Shown one piece after another: positions 1 to 6,418 of a DNA stretch of 12,586 bases. Every line of letters begins with the position of its first letter. Within the stretch, counting starts at the first letter, position 1. The position numbers were made by a program, and so were the translations under genes. The notes under the pieces were generated by a model. It did not search any database. It worked only from the letters and a program-made list of their open reading frames with translations, and was not told the origin of the DNA. Origin of the DNA: an uncultured Desulfovibrionaceae bacterium (lineage in GTDB: Bacteria > Desulfobacterota > Desulfovibrionia > Desulfovibrionales > Desulfovibrionaceae); NCBI GenBank assembly GCA_947037905.1, contig CAMQUX010000022.1, positions 1-12,586 of the forward strand, read 5' to 3'.

Positions 1-103
1 AGAGTAAATTTAGTAAGATAGAGCAAATTCAGTAAGCCAGAGTAAATTCAGTAAGCTAGAGTAAATTTAGTAAGATAGAGCAAATTTAATAAGGTAAAGC
101 AAA
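1..103. repeat. 19-bp tandem repeat array upstream of fliN
   Basis: Five consecutive 19-bp units are visible at 1-19, 20-38, 39-57, 58-76 and 77-95, with a partial sixth (AAAGCAAA) running into the fliN ATG. The consensus is close to AGAGTAAATTTAGTAAGAT. Units 1 and 4 are identical and the others differ by a few substitutions, mostly T/C at position 5 and in the last two bases. The array begins at the window edge, so its true length is unknown. Each unit carries TAA triplets and 19 is not a multiple of 3, so no frame stays open through the array and it is non-coding. The last unit ends TAAGGT, and its AAGG serves as the fliN Shine-Dalgarno. The array probably fills the gap after an upstream flagellar gene, but that gene is not in the window. 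Confidence 0.9.
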
Positions 104-646
104 ATGGAAGATCAAGACAAAATTGACGCAATGATGGCAGGTGAACCTTCAGAAGAAACACCAGTAGCAGATGATGCTTCTACTGATGCAACAGAAGCGC
201 CAGCAGAAGAAGCATCGCAAGATGATGATGCGTTAGCTGCACAGTGGGCAGAGGCTTTAGCCTCAAGTGGGCAAGAAGAAGTAGAAGCTGAGCGAAGCAA
301 AGAAAATGCGAGCGCAAAAGCGCATGATGCAGTATTTAAAGATATGACTGCCACTGCAAATTTGCAAAAAACAAAAGAGCCTATTAAGCGTGATTTAGAT
401 TTTATTTTAGATATTCCATTAGAAGTCTCAGCAGAACTTGGAAGAACTAAACTGTTAATCAATGAGCTTTTACAACTAGGTCAAGGTTCTGTAATCGAGC
501 TTGCAAAGCTTGCAGGGGAACCATTAGAACTGTATGTAAACGGTAAACTTGTAGCACGTGGCGAGGCTGTTGTTATTAACGAAAAGTTTGGAGTTCGTTT
601 GACAGATATTGTTAGCCCAGTAGAAAGAGTACGCACACTTGCTTAG
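104..646 (+). CDS. fliN: Flagellar motor switch protein FliN
   Basis: FliN is a C-ring (switch complex) component at the cytoplasmic base of the flagellum. With FliM and FliG it sets rotation direction, and it docks export substrates. The 180-residue product has a C-terminal SpoA/SurfB domain at about residues 97-178, including DIPLEVSAELGRT, LLQLGQGSVIEL, LYVNGKLVARGE and FGVRLTDIV, which are hallmarks of FliN. Residues 1-90 form an acidic, Ala/Glu-rich low-complexity extension. Within it, DDALAAQWAEAL (41-52) matches the short conserved helix seen in N-terminally extended FliN proteins. The ATG at 104 is preceded by AAGG at 91-94, inside the last copy of a 19-bp tandem repeat. The stop overlaps the fliO start by 8 bases. 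FliY-type fusions carry an extra CheC domain, which is absent here. Confidence 0.95.
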   Translation: MEDQDKIDAMMAGEPSEETPVADDASTDATEAPAEEASQDDDALAAQWAEALASSGQEEVEAERSKENASAKAHDAVFKDMTATANLQKTKEPIKRDLDFILDIPLEVSAELGRTKLLINELLQLGQGSVIELAKLAGEPLELYVNGKLVARGEAVVINEKFGVRLTDIVSPVERVRTLA

Positions 647-1031
647 TTTTGTATCTACTGCTTTTGCAGAAACAGGCGTGCCAGAAAAAGCAACTGATGC
701 AGTTTTTGCTCTTAACCCAGGTGATGGTTCTGTTATAAACTTAATAGGGTATCTGAGCGCTCTTTTTCTTATGTTTTTTGTTGCTTTTTATTTATTTCGT
801 CGTTTTATGCCTGCTTTTTCTTTTAAAGATTTGAAAGGGCTTAAGGGTTTAAAGAGCGGGCGAGGAATAATTTTAAAAGAGCGTATTTTTATTGGTAATC
901 GGCAAACTATTATGATAGTTGAAGTACGTGGTAAAGAGTTTTTACTGGGTGCAACAGAACATAATATTCGCCTTTTAGCAGAAATTAAAAATGATGGTCA
1001 AACTTTCCAAGAGATACTCTCAAATGAGTAA
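639..1031 (+). CDS. fliO: Flagellar biosynthesis protein FliO
   Basis: FliO is a small membrane protein that helps assemble the FliP ring of the flagellar type III export gate. The 130-residue product has one clear membrane helix at about residues 32-53 (from VINLIGYLSALF) followed by basic RRF. A cytoplasmic FliO domain follows, with ERIFIGNRQTIMIVEV and FLLGATEHNIRLL (about 82-113), the best conserved part of the family. The start is a TTG at 639 that overlaps the end of fliN. A TAG in the same frame at 621 rules out a much longer form, and no ATG lies before the membrane helix. A purine-rich GAAAGAG at 623-629 could be its ribosome binding site, and translation is probably coupled to fliN. 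The N-terminus up to AFAETG looks like a short signal-like leader. The exact start is less certain than the identity. Confidence 0.88.
   Translation: MLSFVSTAFAETGVPEKATDAVFALNPGDGSVINLIGYLSALFLMFFVAFYLFRRFMPAFSFKDLKGLKGLKSGRGIILKERIFIGNRQTIMIVEVRGKEFLLGATEHNIRLLAEIKNDGQTFQEILSNE
1009..1014 (+). promoter_or_regulatory. Shine-Dalgarno deciding the fliP start
   Basis: AAGAGA lies 9 bases before the ATG at 1024, inside the end of fliO. The earlier in-frame ATG pair at 991/994 has no comparable site and would overlap fliO by 41 bases. The later start also gives a conventional signal peptide. Confidence 0.6.
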
Positions 1032-1806
1032 AAAGTGTTTTTCTTTTAAAAAATTAACGATTAAAAGAAGTCTTTTCTTTTCTTTTCTTTTCTTTTGTAT
1101 TTTATTCCCTCTTTATTCTTTTGCAGCACCGTTAGTTCCTCAGTTTAGTATGCAGATGTCTGCAGGTGACGCAAGCCCAGAATACGTTACTGCTGCATTT
1201 GAGATAATGTTTCTTTTAACGGTCTTAACTGTTGCCCCTTCAATAATTCTAATGGTAACAAGTTATACTCGTATTATTATTGTCTTTTATTTCCTGCGTC
1301 AGGCCATAGGACTGCAATCCATGCCGCCCAACCAAGTTTTAGCAAGCCTTGCAATATTTATGACTTTTACTATTATGCTCCCCACTGGTCAGGCTGTGTA
1401 TCAAGACGCGGTTGCTCCTTATTTGGCAGAAGATATCGGATACTCAGAGGCGTTTAAGAAAGCAGAGGCGCCCGTTCGTTCTTTTCTTTTTAAACACACA
1501 CGTGAGAAAGATTTGTCAATTTTTTACTCCATTGCAAAAATAGACAGACCAGAGAATAAAGAAGAAGTGCCAACAGCTATGCTCATAGCTGCGTTTATGA
1601 TAAGTGAACTAAAAACTGGTTTTACTATTGGTTTTCTTATTTATATTCCGTTTCTTGTTTTAGATATGGTTGTATCTTCAGTGCTTCTCTCTATGGGTAT
1701 GATGATGCTACCTCCTGCTATGGTATCTATGCCTTTTAAACTACTCTTGTTTATTTTAGTAGATGGTTGGAATCTTTTAATAGGTTCTATTGTGAATACG
1801 TTCTAG
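1024..1806 (+). CDS. fliP: Flagellar export gate protein FliP
   Basis: FliP forms the core pentamer of the flagellar type III export gate together with FliQ and FliR. The 260-residue product starts with a signal peptide (basic KKLTIKR, Phe/Leu-rich core 17-33, likely cleavage after SFA at 34), as expected for FliP. Family signatures follow: PSIILMVTSYTRIIIV (72-87), LRQAIGLQSMPPNQVL (91-106) and, near the end, AFMISELKTGFTIGFLIYIPF (190-210, with SELKT), SMGMMMLPPAMVSMPFKLLL and LVDGW. Hydrophobic segments fall at about 57-80, 82-120, 184-215 and 220-258. The ATG overlaps the fliO stop region (ATGAGTAA), so translation is probably coupled. The oddity is that the signal-peptide codons contain five perfect CTTTT copies (1072-1096), a possible slippage site. 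Confidence 0.95.
   Translation: MSKKCFSFKKLTIKRSLFFSFLFFCILFPLYSFAAPLVPQFSMQMSAGDASPEYVTAAFEIMFLLTVLTVAPSIILMVTSYTRIIIVFYFLRQAIGLQSMPPNQVLASLAIFMTFTIMLPTGQAVYQDAVAPYLAEDIGYSEAFKKAEAPVRSFLFKHTREKDLSIFYSIAKIDRPENKEEVPTAMLIAAFMISELKTGFTIGFLIYIPFLVLDMVVSSVLLSMGMMMLPPAMVSMPFKLLLFILVDGWNLLIGSIVNTF
1072..1096 (+). repeat. Pentanucleotide microsatellite (CTTTT)5 inside fliP
   Basis: There are five perfect tandem copies of CTTTT, preceded by T and followed by G. They encode residues 17-24 of FliP, and the tract ends in the first base of codon 25, inside the signal-peptide core. Gain or loss of one unit shifts the frame. Reading on in the two other frames meets TAG at 1133-1135 or at 1146-1148, so a shifted product would end before any FliP membrane domain. 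Confidence 0.9.
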
Positions 1807-1821
1807 CAAAGAGGTTCTATT

Positions 1822-2091
1822 ATGTCTCCAGAAATGGTTATAGGTTTTGCTCGGCAGTCTATAGAATTGACACTAATGCTGTGTTTGCCGATGATGGGTG
1901 TTGGTATGATTGTTGGTATTCTTTTATCTATTTTGCAAACAGCAACGCAGATTCAGGAAGCAACACTTACGCAGATACCGAAAATGGTAGCGATGTTTAT
2001 AGCGCTCATTCTTGCTTTTCCTTGGCTTATGGAAAGAATGCTCACCTTTACAAAAGATATTTTTATAAACTTACCGATGTATATTAAATAA
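1822..2091 (+). CDS. fliQ: Flagellar export gate protein FliQ
   Basis: FliQ is a small two-helix membrane protein that packs around the FliP5FliR1 core of the flagellar type III export gate. The 89-residue length is typical. Two hydrophobic hairpin segments are visible, about residues 13-40 (LTLMLCLPMMGVGMIVGILLSIL) and 54-74 (MVAMFIALILAFPWLM). The central QTATQIQEATLTQIPK (39-54) is the family signature. A GAGG ribosome binding site (1811-1814) lies 7 bases before the ATG, and the gap from fliP is only 15 bases. AGGTTCTATT occurs at the fliP end (1782-1791) and again over the fliQ ribosome binding site (1812-1821), a small direct repeat. The gene closes the flagellar cluster. No fliR or flhB follows. 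Confidence 0.95.
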   Translation: MSPEMVIGFARQSIELTLMLCLPMMGVGMIVGILLSILQTATQIQEATLTQIPKMVAMFIALILAFPWLMERMLTFTKDIFINLPMYIK

Positions 2092-2097
2092 CATGAA

Positions 2098-2145
2098 AAA
2101 GCTTTGCATAGAGATAATCCTCTATAGTGAGGCTTTAATTTTTAT
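2098..2145 (+). terminator. Intrinsic terminator after fliQ
   Basis: An imperfect hairpin forms from AAAGC (2098-2102) with GCTTT (2132-2136) as the outer stem and ATAGAG with CTCTAT as the inner stem, with an internal mismatch region. It is followed by TAATTTTTAT. It starts 6 bases after the fliQ stop, so it probably ends the flagellar transcript. Only 36 bases remain before the next gene. Confidence 0.6.
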
Positions 2146-2181
2146 AAAATAAGCAATATTAATTAATAGTGAGAGAAAGTT

Positions 2182-3099
2182 ATGGCAGCTAAAAGAGATG
2201 TGTTACTTGGAGCACTACTTGCGATTGCATCTGCAATCACCTTTGCAACTTTACCTGTTTTTTATAAGTTACTTTTAAATACTGGTCTTAGCAGTAGCGA
2301 AATAATGCAATTGCGCTATACATTTGGTTTTCTTATCTTGTTAATTTATATTGTTATTTTTCATCGATCTTTTTTACGTTTTAGTTTACGAGCTTTTGCT
2401 TTAGCGGCTCTTTTATCTTTTTGCTTAGACCAAGTAACAGGGTATACGTATGCAAGAGCACTTGAAAGTATCCCTGCAACTACGTCCATATTGTTCTTTT
2501 ATGTATTTCCTTTGTATGTGCTTGTTTTTTCTGTAATCTTTTATAAGAAAAAAGTGACTAAATATGAATGGTTATCGATACTTTTTGTTTTAAGCGGTTG
2601 TGGTTTAGTTCTTAATAAAGCACTTGGTACATCTGTAGATGGAACAGGGTTAATGTATATAGTTATTGCCTCGTTTACATGGGCTTTGTATGTACTTGCG
2701 CTTCAAAAAACTTTTTTACAATATAGACCATTACAAATAGTTATGCTTGTAATGTTTTGGACAGCGTTTAGCTTTAATATTCGCAATGGTTTTAGCAATT
2801 GGGGCGATTTTACCTTGTACCAATTGCAATATGGCGCTCTTTTAGGTTTATTTCCAACTGCTGTATCGTTAGCTTTATTATATGTAGCTATACAACTAAC
2901 AGATGGTCCTTTTGTGGCACTTTGTTCTGCGGTGGAACCTGCCTCGACGCTCATATTTTCTTTTTTCCTTTTAGGCGATTCAATATCTATTGTACAACTT
3001 GCAGGTGTAGCTTTAGTTACACTGGGTATAGTTGTTAAAAATTTAGAGGCGCTTGATATGTTGAATTTAGGTAAAAATAAAAAAGTTCAAACAGAATGA
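2182..3099 (+). CDS. EamA-type (DMT superfamily) inner-membrane permease
   Basis: This 305-residue polytopic membrane protein of the drug/metabolite transporter superfamily has a family-typical length and ten predicted helices in two EamA repeats. Repeat 1 spans about residues 8-145, with YARALESIPATTSILFFYVFPLYV (90-113) resembling the usual helix 3-4 region. Repeat 2 spans about 156-288, with the typical AVEPASTLIFSFFLLGD (250-266) followed by QLAGVALVTLGIVV. A short charged tail follows. The substrate cannot be read from sequence: the family includes exporters of amino acids, nucleobases and metabolites. A GAGAGAAAG ribosome binding site (2171-2179) precedes the ATG. The gene lies 90 bases after fliQ behind a terminator and 65 bases before glnN. 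No convincing promoter fits the short gap, so it may depend partly on read-through. Confidence 0.85.
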   Translation: MAAKRDVLLGALLAIASAITFATLPVFYKLLLNTGLSSSEIMQLRYTFGFLILLIYIVIFHRSFLRFSLRAFALAALLSFCLDQVTGYTYARALESIPATTSILFFYVFPLYVLVFSVIFYKKKVTKYEWLSILFVLSGCGLVLNKALGTSVDGTGLMYIVIASFTWALYVLALQKTFLQYRPLQIVMLVMFWTAFSFNIRNGFSNWGDFTLYQLQYGALLGLFPTAVSLALLYVAIQLTDGPFVALCSAVEPASTLIFSFFLLGDSISIVQLAGVALVTLGIVVKNLEALDMLNLGKNKKVQTE

Positions 3100-3109
3100 G
3101 TGAGTAGTT

Positions 3110-3137
3110 TTGATTAAAATAGAAAATATAGTATTAT
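3110..3137 (+). promoter_or_regulatory. Candidate sigma-70 promoter for glnN
   Basis: TTGATT (3110-3115) and TATTAT (3132-3137) are separated by 16 bases, in the gap between the permease gene and glnN. The -10 region reads TATTATAAA, the same nine bases as in the candidate hslV promoter. No GG-N10-GC sigma-54 motif was seen in this gap. Confidence 0.4.
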
Positions 3138-3151
3138 AAACAAGAAATTTT

Positions 3152-3155
3152 GGAG
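3152..3155 (+). promoter_or_regulatory. Shine-Dalgarno deciding the glnN start
   Basis: GGAG lies 9 bases before the ATG at 3165. An in-frame TTG at 3150 overlaps this site and would have no ribosome binding site of its own, so the ATG is preferred. Confidence 0.7.
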
Positions 3156-3164
3156 AATAAAAAG

Positions 3165-5345
3165 ATGGCGTCTCCTAGACAAAAAGTTGTTTTAGCAATA
3201 GCAAAAAATGAAAAAATAACATCAAGCAGAGAAAATAAAAACATGTCGGATCTTTTTGGTGAAGATGTTTTTGGCATGAGCTCTTTGCGTGAGCGTTTAC
3301 CAAAAGGAATTTATAAAAAATTACAATTATGTATAGAGACAAATGAGTCTTTATCATTACATATTGCCGATGTTATTGCATCTGCCATGAAAGACTGGGC
3401 AATGGCACGTGGAGCCACACATTATACTCACTGGTTCCATCCAATGACGGGCGCAACAGCTGAAAAGCATGACGCGTTTTTATCCCCTGCACCAGAGGGT
3501 GGTGTTTTAAGCGAATTTTCAGGGAAAATGCTCATTCAAAGTGAACCAGACGCCTCATCTTTTCCATCAGGTGGCATTCGTTCTACTTTTGAAGCACGAG
3601 GATATTCTTCTTGGGATCCGACCGTTCCAGCATTTATCATGAAAGGTGGAACAGAGTTAATTTTATACATCCCATCAGTTTTTTATTCGTACACAGGCGA
3701 GGCGCTTGATAGAAAAATTCCACTGCTTCGTTCAATTCATACTATATCAGAACAGGCGCTACGTATTTTACGTCTTTTTGGAAATACCACCGCACAAAAA
3801 GTACAGCCAATGGCAGGTGTTGAGCAGGAGTATTTCTTAGTAGATAAACGCCTAGCGGCACTTCGTCCTGACTTATTACTTGCTGGGCGCACAGTATATG
3901 GTGCAAATTCTCCTAAAGGGCAAGAATTAGAAGACCATTATTTTGGTGCTATTCCAGACAGAGTTCTTGCGTTCATGCAAGATGTAGAATTTCGTTTAAT
4001 TGCACTTGGAATACCGGCAAAGACTCGCCATAATGAAGTTGCTCCTGGTCAATTTGAGCTTGCACCTCTTTATGAGGAAGCAAATATAGCAACAGACCAT
4101 AACATGCTCACAATGGAAGTTTTGCGCCGTACAGCAGATGATCATAATTTCATTTGCCTGCTACATGAAAAGCCTTTTGCAGGTGTAAATGGTAGCGGTA
4201 AACACAATAACTGGTCTCTTAGTACTTCTGAAGGGAAAAATTTACTCGAACCAGGCGATACTCCGCATACAAACGCACAGTTTTTAGTATTTATCGCAGC
4301 TGTTATGCGAGCAGTTCATCAGCATAGTACAGTGCTTCGTTTAAGCACCGCATCAGCTGGTAATGATCATCGTTTAGGAAAACAAGAAGCACCACCTACA
4401 ATTATTTCTATTTATTTAGGCGAGCAACTCACTCAAGTAATAGAAGATATTATATCAGGCGCCAGTGGCAAAAAATACGAACAAGCTTTTAATAAGATAG
4501 GCGTGAGTGTTCTTCCAACGCTTCCAAAAGATACTTCAGATAGAAATAGAACAAGTCCGTTAGCTTTTACAGGCAATAAATTTGAGTTCCGTGCGGTGGG
4601 TGCATCGCAGTCTGTATCACCAGTGAATTTCACTTTAAATGCAGTTGTAGCTTCTGCTTTAGATGATATTGCTACAGATTTAGAAAAACAAATTGCAAAG
4701 GGAAAAGATTTACATACTGCAGTACAAGAGCTATTAGTTCGCTTATTTAAAGAGCATAAATCAATACTTTTTAGTGGCAATAGTTATGCGAGCGACTGGG
4801 TAGATGAGGCGAAAAAACGAGGTCTGCCAAACTTAAATACAGTTGAGGTAATAGAGGCATATACGAACAAAGATGTTATGTGCGCATATACTCGTCATGG
4901 AATATTAACAGAGCGAGAGATTATTTCACGCCAAGAGATATTATTTGAAAGTTATACAAAACATATAACAATCGAAGCGAACTTAGCAGTAGACCTTGGG
5001 CGCTCGTTTATTTTGCCAGTAGGACTTGCCACGCAACATAAACTTGCACAGTTAGTACTTTCTTGTAAAAGTCTTTTACCAGAAGACGCTGTTATGGTCG
5101 AGCAGGGGCATTTTAATTTAGTGCGCGAAAATACTGTAGGGCTAATAAGATCTTTAGACGCGCTAGAAGAAAGCATAGCAACTTTAAAAGAGCTTGATAC
5201 TTTCTTTGAAAAAGCACGCCATGCACGAGATATAATAGTCCCAGCCATGGATAAATGTCGTCGTTTTGCTGATAGATTAGAACAAGTTACAGCAGATATT
5301 GAATGGCCACTACCAAAATACAGAGAACTTCTCTGGCTACGCTAA
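3165..5345 (+). CDS. glnN: Type III glutamine synthetase
   Basis: This ATP-dependent enzyme joins ammonia and glutamate to make glutamine in the cytoplasm. The 726-residue length fits GSIII, the large dodecameric class, and not GSI (about 470). The GSIII N-terminal signature THYTHWFHPMTG is at 85-96. The catalytic core includes GVEQEYFLVD (218-227, metal-binding Glu), HNEVAPGQFELAP (289-301), NGSGKHNNWSLST (342-354, ATP/glutamate-binding loop), RLSTASAGNDHRLG (about 394-407) and KFEFRAVGASQSVSPVNF near 470. A helical C-terminal region completes it. Residues 1-26 precede the conserved part, so a later ATG at 3243 is possible, but the GGAG site supports 3165. A candidate promoter lies upstream and a terminator downstream, so it is probably expressed on its own. 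No P-II or other nitrogen regulator gene is nearby. Confidence 0.96.
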   Translation: MASPRQKVVLAIAKNEKITSSRENKNMSDLFGEDVFGMSSLRERLPKGIYKKLQLCIETNESLSLHIADVIASAMKDWAMARGATHYTHWFHPMTGATAEKHDAFLSPAPEGGVLSEFSGKMLIQSEPDASSFPSGGIRSTFEARGYSSWDPTVPAFIMKGGTELILYIPSVFYSYTGEALDRKIPLLRSIHTISEQALRILRLFGNTTAQKVQPMAGVEQEYFLVDKRLAALRPDLLLAGRTVYGANSPKGQELEDHYFGAIPDRVLAFMQDVEFRLIALGIPAKTRHNEVAPGQFELAPLYEEANIATDHNMLTMEVLRRTADDHNFICLLHEKPFAGVNGSGKHNNWSLSTSEGKNLLEPGDTPHTNAQFLVFIAAVMRAVHQHSTVLRLSTASAGNDHRLGKQEAPPTIISIYLGEQLTQVIEDIISGASGKKYEQAFNKIGVSVLPTLPKDTSDRNRTSPLAFTGNKFEFRAVGASQSVSPVNFTLNAVVASALDDIATDLEKQIAKGKDLHTAVQELLVRLFKEHKSILFSGNSYASDWVDEAKKRGLPNLNTVEVIEAYTNKDVMCAYTRHGILTEREIISRQEILFESYTKHITIEANLAVDLGRSFILPVGLATQHKLAQLVLSCKSLLPEDAVMVEQGHFNLVRENTVGLIRSLDALEESIATLKELDTFFEKARHARDIIVPAMDKCRRFADRLEQVTADIEWPLPKYRELLWLR

Positions 5346-5408
5346 TTTACAAGTCAAAACTCGCTAACACGTACTAGAAATTGTTTAATATTGAAAAGAA
5401 TAAAAAAG

Positions 5409-5437
5409 GTGCTCCTCTAAACGGGGCACTTTCTTTA
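5409..5437 (+). terminator. Intrinsic terminator after glnN
   Basis: GTGCTCC (5409-5415) pairs with GGGGCAC (5423-5429) around a 7-base loop, with one G-T wobble. The stem is flanked by an A-run upstream and followed by TTTCTTTA. It lies 63 bases after the glnN stop. Confidence 0.85.
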
Positions 5438-5449
5438 TTATAGCTCGTA

Positions 5450-5533
5450 AAAACAGAAATACTTAATAAGATTGGAACACTAAAGAAAACAGAAATACTA
5501 AAGAAAAGTAAAATAATAGAAAACTGAAATAAT
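5450..5533. repeat. Degenerate A-rich direct repeats before the unknown gene
   Basis: AAAACAGAAATACT occurs at 5450-5463 and again, identical, at 5486-5499. A diverged copy, AAAACTGAAATAAT, lies at 5520-5533. The spacings are 36 and 34 bases. The region sits between the glnN terminator and the start of the 5551 gene and must contain that gene's promoter, although no clear -35/-10 pair can be read. Confidence 0.6.
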
Positions 5534-5550
5534 AAAAAAGTAAGGTAAAA

Positions 5551-6189
5551 ATGGACACAGTCAGCGCAATGGACACAAATATTTTAGCAGCACTCGTATC
5601 AGCAGGGGTATCATTAATCTTTGGTATTTTTTATTGGTTTGGAAAGAAAATTTATGATTACAGGGCTGAATGTAAAAAATTTAAAATGTATAAAAACTAT
5701 GCTGTAGAGTGTTTAGAGAGGCTTATATATTATTCTGAGAGTGGAAAAATAGTATACGATGTAGACCCTAGCAATAAAGTAGAATATTCTTTAGACGAGT
5801 TACGGTTTGAGCTTGTTGTTGAAACGGGGAACAAAGTAAAAATAATAAAGCCAGAAGATGTAAATTTTATCATTCTAGCTTTTATTGAAAGAAGAGAATT
5901 GCTAAACAAAAATGAGCGAAAAACATTAAATGATATAGTGCGTTACATGCTCCCCAGTATCTGGATAGGGAATACAAAATATCAAGATAGTGCTAATAAC
6001 CAAATAATATTTTCAAGAATTATTGTAATAGATAAACAAGATAATCAGTTGGCATCAATTAAAAATAATTTTTTGTTTAATACTTTAGCTAACGCCAATG
6101 AAGAGTTCTTAAAAGATATGTTAGCTAAATTGAACAAGAAAGAATTTGATAAGAGAATTAAAAGAATAATTGCGAAAGGTGCTGAGTAA
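5551..6189 (+). CDS. Unrecognised membrane-anchored protein
   Basis: I do not recognise this 212-residue protein. One membrane helix is visible near the N-terminus, about residues 9-30 (from TNILAALVSAGVSLIFG), followed by basic GKK. This suggests a short outside N-terminus and a cytoplasmic body. The body (35-212) is charged, Lys/Asn/Ile-rich and predicted mixed alpha/beta, with SLDELRFELVVETGNKVKII (80-99) and a basic helical tail, KLNKKEFDKRIKRIIAKG. No catalytic motif or Cys/His metal site is evident. AAGG (5542-5545) precedes the ATG by 5 bases. ATGGACACA recurs in frame at 5569, a possible second start lacking its own ribosome binding site. The gene is flanked by terminators on both sides, looks more AT-rich than its neighbours, and is convergent with the aminotransferase gene. 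It could be an acquired or lineage-specific gene. Confidence 0.75.
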   Translation: MDTVSAMDTNILAALVSAGVSLIFGIFYWFGKKIYDYRAECKKFKMYKNYAVECLERLIYYSESGKIVYDVDPSNKVEYSLDELRFELVVETGNKVKIIKPEDVNFIILAFIERRELLNKNERKTLNDIVRYMLPSIWIGNTKYQDSANNQIIFSRIIVIDKQDNQLASIKNNFLFNTLANANEEFLKDMLAKLNKKEFDKRIKRIIAKGAE

Positions 6190-6224
6190 ATAACTTAAAC
6201 CTTGCTAGAATAAATAAAACAAAC

Positions 6225-6264
6225 AAAGCCCTAAGCGCCTAATATTAAGTGCTTGGGGCTTTTT
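6225..6264. terminator. Strong intrinsic terminator, probably bidirectional
   Basis: AAAGCCCTAAGC (6225-6236) pairs with GCTTGGGGCTTT (6251-6262), with one G-T wobble and some further pairing inside. TTTTT (6260-6264) follows on the + strand. The upstream side is A-rich (AAAACAAACAAAG), so the minus-strand transcript also meets a T-rich tail. It ends the 5551 gene and may also stop the convergent aminotransferase transcript. Confidence 0.9.
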
Positions 6265-6317
6265 AAATTGCATATATCTAGCTTTATTAGCTATTTTTAT
6301 TGAATAGCATTCAATAT

Positions 6318-6373
6318 TTCAAATCAAATTAAATTCAATCATTTCAACAAAACTAATTCAAATCAAATCAAAT
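6318..6373. repeat. CAAAT-type direct repeats in the convergent gap
   Basis: TTCAAATCAAAT occurs at 6318-6329 and, perfectly repeated, at 6357-6368, where one more CAAAT follows (6369-6373). The DNA between has related TTCAA and AATTCAA words. Just upstream is a small palindrome, TTGAAT-AGC-ATTCAA (6300-6314). Nothing coding is visible from 6190 to 6418. Confidence 0.6.
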
Positions 6374-6418
6374 AGCAGCTTAGCTAAAATCTTACTAAAA
6401 AAATATTTCTACGAAATC

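Noticed and set aside
1..95. CRISPR array reading of the 19-bp repeats
   Set aside because: The units abut without spacers, are shorter than CRISPR repeats, and no cas gene is present.
991..1023. Longer fliP start at the ATG pair 991/994
   Set aside because: It has no good ribosome binding site, overlaps fliO by 41 bases and would put an extra 11 residues ahead of a normal signal peptide. ATG 1024 with AAGAGA is better.
1767..2087. Open frame overlapping the fliP end and fliQ in another + frame
   Set aside because: The product is Tyr/Ser/Asp-rich with no family likeness, and it overlaps the well-supported FliQ.
3150..3164. TTG start five codons before glnN ATG
   Set aside because: The TTG overlaps GGAG, which is the ribosome binding site for the ATG at 3165.
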